Positions 59,567 through 64,000 of a stretch of DNA of 64,000 bases are shown here, in pieces. The position numbers and the translations under genes were made by a program. Under the pieces are notes generated by a model. The model was not told the DNA's origin. It saw only the letters and a list, made by a program, of their open reading frames with translations, and did no database searches. Numbering within the stretch: the stretch's first letter is position 1; each line of letters starts with the position of its first letter. The DNA comes from Clostridia bacterium (GTDB lineage Bacteria; Bacillota; Clostridia; Oscillospirales; Acutalibacteraceae), in the NCBI GenBank assembly GCA_900755895.1, contig CAAEIG010000138.1, positions 1-64,000 on the forward strand, given 5' to 3'.

Positions 59567-61435
59567 ATGATGTTGAAAAATGTATGGGGACAGGGCATGT
59601 GCCTTCAAGAGGGAGAATTGCTCCGCCGTGAAGGCCGCAATCGAAAGTATATGATGGATTTGCGCTCGGAGAATTTGCTGCTTAATTTCAATTTGGAAGC
59701 AGGCCGCCCGACGCCGTCCTATGAAACCGGGAAAACACATGGCGGCTGGGAAACACCCACTTGCCAGCTCCGCGGACATTTTCTTGGCCATTGGCTTTCG
59801 GCTGCTGCCATGCGGTATCATGCGGTGGGTGACGGAGAGCTGAAAGCAAAGGCAGATGCCATTGTCCATGAGCTGGCTCTGTGCCAGCAGGAAAACGGAG
59901 GCCAGTGGGTTGGATCCATCCCGGAGAAATATCTGGATTGGATTGCTCGGGGAAAGCAGATTTGGGCCCCCCACTATAACCTGCATAAAACCTTGATGGG
60001 CCTGGTGGATATGTATGAGCTTGCCGGGAATCAAGAGGCACTGGAAGTGGCGGACCGTTTTGGCGACTGGTTCTATGCCTGGAGCGCTGCCTTCACCCGG
60101 GAGCAAATGGATGATATTCTGGATTTTGAAACCGGCGGTATGCTGGAAGTGTGGGCGCAGCTGCTGGATCATACAGGAAAGGACAAGTACCGTGAGCTTT
60201 TGCAGCGGTATTATCGGGGCCGGTTGTTTGATCCCCTTCTTGCTGGACAGGACGTCCTGACCAATATGCATGCCAACACCACCATTCCGGAAGTGCTGGG
60301 TTGTGCCAGAGCTTACGAAGTCACAGGAGACCAGAAGTGGCGTGATATTGTAGAGGCCTATTGGGATCTGGCTGTTACCCAGCGGGGGCAGTATGCCACC
60401 GGAGGTCAGACCAGCGGTGAAATTTGGACGCCCAAGCAGTCCATGGGAGCGCGATTGGGTGACAAGAATCAGGAGTATTGCACTGTGTACAACATGATTC
60501 GTCTGGCCGACTATCTGTTCCGTTGGACAAAGGATCCCAGCTTTGCGGATTACACTGAGAAAAATATGTACAACGGTCTGATGGCACAGGCCTATTGGCA
60601 GCGTGTCCGTACAAATGGCCAGCGCTATGATACTCCGGATGAGGGGCTGCTCACGTACTTCCTGCCTCTGAGCGCAGGTTCCCATAAGGGTTGGGCTACG
60701 GAGACCCAGGATTTTTTCTGCTGTCATGGTACGCTGGTGCAGGGCAATTCCACCTGGGAGCGGGGTATCCTGTATCAGGAAGAGGATCAGCTTTGGATTG
60801 CCCAGTATTTTGATTTTACTGCTGAAGTGCAGGTGGGTGATGTTCCTGTCACGGTGGCTATGCGTCAGGATACCCTGACTGGTAGCTTCCACATGTCCAG
60901 TACCTCCAGCGCTGTGCAGGCGGTGAATCCCCCCGCGGCAGCCTATCCTCATCACCCGGATTGTCGTGTGGAGGTAGTCACTGTGCAGACAGAGGCGCCC
61001 GTGGAATTCACTTTGAGCTTGCGCGTACCCAGCTGGGTGAAGGGTCAAGCAGTGGTGCTGGTCAATGGGGAAGAGGTTCAGCGTTTGGATTCGAGCGCAG
61101 GGTTTGCGTCTTTGCGGCGAGTATGGAACAGGGGAGACCAGGTGACCATCCAGCTGCCCTTGGGTATCCACACCTGCAGCTTGCCCGAAGACCCGAATAC
61201 AGTGGCTTTCCTCTACGGTCCTGTGTTATTGGCAGGACTCTGCGACGAGGAGCGCCGTTTGGAGGTCTCTGGAAGTGATCCTGCTGCTATTCTGGTTCAT
61301 GACGGAGAGCGGGAATGGGGTGCTTGGAAGGACACGTTCAAGACCGTTGGCCAGGATCGTGGAATTCGTTTCATCCCTCTGTACCAGGTGGGATATGAAG
61401 CGTATACCATTTACTTCCCCCTCAAGCGGCTGTAA
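59567..61435 (+). CDS. GH127-type glycoside hydrolase (beta-L-arabinofuranosidase family)
   Basis: The 622-residue protein has an (alpha/alpha)6 barrel with GHFLGHWLSAAAMRYH, WAPHYNLHKTLMGLVDMYEL, NQEYCTVYNMIRLADYLFRW and QDFFCCHGTLVQGN, followed by C-terminal beta domains (LRVPSWVKGQAVVLVNGE). The Cys residues in EYC and FFCCHG match the zinc/cysteine site of GH127, where a Cys is the nucleophile. No signal peptide, so it is cytoplasmic. It likely cleaves arabinofuranosides or related sugars from imported oligosaccharides; the substrate is not certain. GGGAGG precedes the ATG. Confidence 0.9.
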   Translation: MMLKNVWGQGMCLQEGELLRREGRNRKYMMDLRSENLLLNFNLEAGRPTPSYETGKTHGGWETPTCQLRGHFLGHWLSAAAMRYHAVGDGELKAKADAIVHELALCQQENGGQWVGSIPEKYLDWIARGKQIWAPHYNLHKTLMGLVDMYELAGNQEALEVADRFGDWFYAWSAAFTREQMDDILDFETGGMLEVWAQLLDHTGKDKYRELLQRYYRGRLFDPLLAGQDVLTNMHANTTIPEVLGCARAYEVTGDQKWRDIVEAYWDLAVTQRGQYATGGQTSGEIWTPKQSMGARLGDKNQEYCTVYNMIRLADYLFRWTKDPSFADYTEKNMYNGLMAQAYWQRVRTNGQRYDTPDEGLLTYFLPLSAGSHKGWATETQDFFCCHGTLVQGNSTWERGILYQEEDQLWIAQYFDFTAEVQVGDVPVTVAMRQDTLTGSFHMSSTSSAVQAVNPPAAAYPHHPDCRVEVVTVQTEAPVEFTLSLRVPSWVKGQAVVLVNGEEVQRLDSSAGFASLRRVWNRGDQVTIQLPLGIHTCSLPEDPNTVAFLYGPVLLAGLCDEERRLEVSGSDPAAILVHDGEREWGAWKDTFKTVGQDRGIRFIPLYQVGYEAYTIYFPLKRL

Positions 61436-61464
61436 TAGTGCTTAAACTGAAGAAGTAGTTTGCG

Positions 61465-61501
61465 GCTCCCTTGGCATGGAACGATTGCCAAGGGAGCTTT
61501 T
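61465..61501 (+). terminator. Terminator after the GH127 gene
   Basis: GCTCCCTTGGCA (61465-61476) pairs perfectly with TGCCAAGGGAGC (61486-61497), followed by TTTT. Confidence 0.88.
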
Positions 61502-61532
61502 GCATGGTAAGGCATAAAATTTTCAGTCCTCC

Positions 61533-61562
61533 TTGCGCATAGGGAGAAAAAGCTATTATAAT
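61533..61562 (+). promoter_or_regulatory. Promoter of the carboxylesterase gene
   Basis: TTGCGC (61533-61538) and TATAAT (61557-61562) are 18 nt apart. Confidence 0.72.
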
Positions 61563-61597
61563 AAAGGAAAATAGATTGAAAGGAAGGAATCCTTACT

Positions 61598-62992
61598 ATG
61601 ATTCAATATGCCAAGACAAAGTATGGAACCTTAGAAAGCGTCAAAAGCAATGCTGGCTTTGCGCTGTTCCGGGGGGTTCGTTACGCAAAGGCTCCGGTGG
61701 GGCAGCTGCGGTTTGCCGCACCCCAGGAGCCGGACTCTTGGGAAGGAGTCCGCAAGTGTGACACTTTTGGTGCAGCTGCACCTCAGGGCCCCTTTGACCT
61801 TCATGATGAAACGGGTCATTTGAAAAAGGTGATGCCCGGCTATCCCTATCCGCCGGAAATCAGTGAGGATTGTCTGTTCCTCAATGTGTACACTCCCGCG
61901 GAGACTGCGGACGCCAAACTCCCAGTGATGTTCTACATTCACGGAGGCGGGTTCCAGAACTGGTATGGTTCCTGCTACGAGTATTGCGGTGACGGCCTGG
62001 CCAGCCACGGTGTGGTGGTTGTTACTCTGAATTACCGTATGAATGTGTTTGGCTTTTTTGCTCATCCGGATTTGAAAAAAGAGAGTGCCAACGGCTGCTG
62101 CGGCAACTACGGCATTATGGACCAGATTCAAGCGCTGCGCTGGGTGCGTGAGAATATCAGTGCCTTTGGTGGTGATCCGGAAAATATCACCATCTTTGGC
62201 CAGTCCGCAGGCGCTATGTCCGTGCAAGCGATCTGCTGTTCTCCTCTGACCAAGGGGTGGTTCCGTCACGCAGCCATGCACTCCGGCGGAGCGCTGTACC
62301 CCTTCGGGGCTTCCCGGAAGGAAGGCCTTCCCATAGAGGAGCGTAGTATCCAGTTTATGGAATTCTGCGGCTGCAGCACCATTGCTGAACTGCGTGCTAT
62401 GCCCTGGGAGACCCTGGAGCAGCACAGCCTGGAGTTCCAGCGGTTTATGGGCTTAAACTTCATGTGGTGCTCTGACGGCTACGTTTTGCCGGAGACAGTA
62501 GAGCAGTGTTTGAACCACGGTTCCATGGCTCAGGTGGATTACCTGTTTGGCTGCACCATTGACGAGGGCATCCGTGTGACCGATCCCTCCTATTTTGCTT
62601 CGGGTTTGGCGCCGGCGGTCCGGGCCATGGGCCGTACTATGGTGGACAAGGGCTACAAAGCGCCTTATGTCTATTGCTTTGACCGTCCTCAGCCTGGGGA
62701 CGATATCGGTACCCCCCATTCTTGTGACAACCGGTATGTGTTCTGCTCTCTGGCAGAGTCCTGGCGGCCCTATGACGCCAGCGATTACGCTCTGTCCGAG
62801 CAAATGATGACCTATTGGACCAACTTTGCCAAGACCGGTAATCCCAACGGTGAGGGCCTGCCTACTTGGGAGCCATATGACAACCGGGAGCTGGTGATGC
62901 GCTTGACCACAGAGGGCAGTGCAATGGCGGACTTGGATACGGACGGCACTTTGAAGCAGCGGGAAGAGGCTTTGCTGGAACTGCTGAAGTGA
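61598..62992 (+). CDS. Carboxylesterase type B family protein
   Basis: The 464-residue alpha/beta hydrolase has FRGVRYAKAPVGQLRF, EDCLFLNVYTPAE, YIHGGGFQNWYG (oxyanion hole) and the nucleophile elbow TIFGQSAGAMSV. The catalytic His is probably in GTPHSCDNRYVF. It has no signal peptide. Next to GH127 and GH29 genes, it may remove acetyl or other ester groups from imported glycans (inference). AAAGGAAGG precedes the ATG. It is monocistronic. Confidence 0.9.
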   Translation: MIQYAKTKYGTLESVKSNAGFALFRGVRYAKAPVGQLRFAAPQEPDSWEGVRKCDTFGAAAPQGPFDLHDETGHLKKVMPGYPYPPEISEDCLFLNVYTPAETADAKLPVMFYIHGGGFQNWYGSCYEYCGDGLASHGVVVVTLNYRMNVFGFFAHPDLKKESANGCCGNYGIMDQIQALRWVRENISAFGGDPENITIFGQSAGAMSVQAICCSPLTKGWFRHAAMHSGGALYPFGASRKEGLPIEERSIQFMEFCGCSTIAELRAMPWETLEQHSLEFQRFMGLNFMWCSDGYVLPETVEQCLNHGSMAQVDYLFGCTIDEGIRVTDPSYFASGLAPAVRAMGRTMVDKGYKAPYVYCFDRPQPGDDIGTPHSCDNRYVFCSLAESWRPYDASDYALSEQMMTYWTNFAKTGNPNGEGLPTWEPYDNRELVMRLTTEGSAMADLDTDGTLKQREEALLELLK

Positions 62993-63016
62993 TCGTTTTT
63001 TCTCAGATAGAAAGCA

Positions 63017-63054
63017 AGAGATCCTCTGGCGTGGAGCCAGGGGATCTCTTTTTT
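63017..63054. terminator. Bidirectional terminator between esterase and DUF1848 genes
   Basis: AGAGATCC and CTGGC (63017-63030) pair with GCCAG and GGATCTCT (63036-63049), followed by T6. The genes on both sides converge on it. Confidence 0.9.
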
Positions 63055-63055
63055 G

Positions 63056-63988
63056 TTAAAAACTCAGTTGATCAGATAAGAGGGACTGGGTTTTGCGGAA
63101 AACCACCTTGTCCTCCGGTCCCAGCTGTCCCAGCAGAAGGGGAGAGGAGGGGTCGCATTTTGCCCAGTTGGCTGCCACAGTTGCCGGGCTGAAATTGGCA
63201 TAGCAGTAGCGGCAACCATTGCGGCAGGTGTTGTACACGCCGATGTCGATGCTTTCCACACAACCGCATTCCTGCCGCTGGTTCCGATCTTTTTCCGCCA
63301 GCAGAGGCCGGCCCAATAAGCGGCTGAATAGCCTATCATCCACACACCTGCCGTGTTGAATTCCATACGATTCTAGGTCGATGCCTTCGGCGCAGGTTTC
63401 TATCTCTAAGCCGTAGCTGTGGGCGATCTGAGAAAATACCCTGGCAAGAGTGTCCTGAGATTCCAGTGTGGGAACCTGCAAGTGAAAAGCTTCCATGTTT
63501 CGCTGGATTTTGCGGTATTGATCCAGAAAGCTGATGACGCATTTTTCTGTGTAGGGCGACAGGCGTTTGGCCAACTCCTCAAAATAACGGATGTGATATT
63601 CCAGGGTATACTTGGGACTGAGCAAAATGGGATCGTACCGCCAAATCACACGATGGGGGCCCACGACCTCCGAAAGCTTTTGAAAGGTGGGAATTACCAC
63701 CTTTCCTTTGGATGGCACACCCGGCTCAATATCCTGACCGTAGGGGGTGAGGGTAAATTGAACATAGTAGGCATACTCTTGTAGCCTGTCAAGTTTGTCC
63801 AGCATGGGCAAGGGGTTCTTGGTCCAAAAGACAATTCCGTCCACTACGGAGGGGTTCAGTTCAACGCGGCTGACTTGATGGGGGTTCCTGGGATTGCGCA
63901 CCAGCACATATCCCTCCTCCAAACGTCGAAAAAACCAGTCAGAGAAATAGGCGGGAATGTCCGTTCGCCTGCTGACACTGAGAATCAT
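63056..63988 (-). CDS. DUF1848 domain-containing protein with C-terminal Fe-S-type cysteine motif
   Basis: The 310-residue protein starts MILSVSRRTDIPAYFSDWFF and has GIVFWTKNPLPML, VQFTLTPYGQDIEPGVP and VIWRYDPILLS, the marks of DUF1848. The C-terminus carries CGCVESIDIG and CRNGCRYCYANFSP, a Cys-x3-Cys-x2-Cys set like that of radical SAM enzymes but at the opposite end. The family is thought to act on DNA or in radical chemistry; the function is not established. GGAGG lies 7 nt before the ATG. Confidence 0.88.
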   Translation of the reverse strand: MILSVSRRTDIPAYFSDWFFRRLEEGYVLVRNPRNPHQVSRVELNPSVVDGIVFWTKNPLPMLDKLDRLQEYAYYVQFTLTPYGQDIEPGVPSKGKVVIPTFQKLSEVVGPHRVIWRYDPILLSPKYTLEYHIRYFEELAKRLSPYTEKCVISFLDQYRKIQRNMEAFHLQVPTLESQDTLARVFSQIAHSYGLEIETCAEGIDLESYGIQHGRCVDDRLFSRLLGRPLLAEKDRNQRQECGCVESIDIGVYNTCRNGCRYCYANFSPATVAANWAKCDPSSPLLLGQLGPEDKVVFRKTQSLLSDQLSF

Positions 63989-64000
63989 ACGCGAGCCTCC

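Overview
The window is a moderately GC-rich bacterial chromosome segment. Sigma-A type promoters (TTGACA-N17-TATAAT), AGGAGG ribosome binding sites, a CIRCE/HrcA heat-shock operon, an alpha/beta small acid-soluble spore protein, a BofC-like protein, a SpoVB-like flippase and a SleB-type hydrolase point to a spore-forming Clostridia member (Firmicutes). The gene content suggests the gut Oscillospiraceae group; that last step is an inference from overall character, not from a marker search. No phage, transposon, CRISPR array or rRNA was seen. The window reads as ordinary chromosome with two tRNA genes.

Layout. 1-4.5 kb (minus): a glycosyltransferase/pyruvyl-transferase fusion, an RluA pseudouridine synthase and a two-gene ThrE-type exporter. 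4.7-6.6 kb: a secreted, membrane-anchored protein with four cadherin-like beta-sandwich repeats. 6.7-8.7 kb (minus): a DnaD-like and DnaC/DnaI-like helicase-loading pair. Then tRNA-Thr, an SDR, a VOC protein, a pentapeptide-repeat protein, and CIRCE-hrcA-grpE-dnaK-dnaJ (11-16 kb). 16-23 kb: MATE transporter, glycerate kinase, an XRE regulator plus membrane partner, SASP, BofC-like protein and a class A PBP. 23-27.5 kb: aspartate-family operon (ACT protein, homoserine dehydrogenase, homoserine kinase, aspartate kinase). 27.6-35.6 kb: tRNA-Pro, phosphoesterase, MGMT-like protein, FBP aldolase, a zinc-ribbon/PASTA pseudokinase with a reduced WYL-type regulator, a SpoVB-like flippase and prmA. 35.7-42 kb (minus): ECF sigma/DUF4179 anti-sigma pair, a two-gene sugar-catabolism unit, prolyl-tRNA synthetase and acyl carrier protein. 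42-50.5 kb: aromatic amino acid cluster aroE-aroK-[attenuator leader]-aroF-tyrA-aroB-aroA-aroC-pheA, followed by GNAT and DUF6125 genes. 51.8-64 kb: SleB-type hydrolase, then a glycan-use locus (GH29; epimerase plus LplABC-like transporter; GH127; carboxylesterase), ending with a DUF1848 protein.

How the genes work together. The aro cluster holds every step from DAHP synthesis to chorismate except dehydroquinase, plus the Tyr and Phe branches. It is controlled by a long structured leader with an aromatic-rich short ORF and at least one strong intrinsic terminator. The glycan locus looks like uptake of oligosaccharides by a permease pair and lipoprotein, with a separate shared ATPase, followed by intracellular cleavage by GH127, GH29 and an esterase. 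The most unusual items are the attenuator leader (43.6-44.0 kb), the catalytically degenerate PASTA kinase (30.8-32.4 kb), and a small ORF whose Shine-Dalgarno sits inside a 9-bp stem (27.26-27.49 kb).
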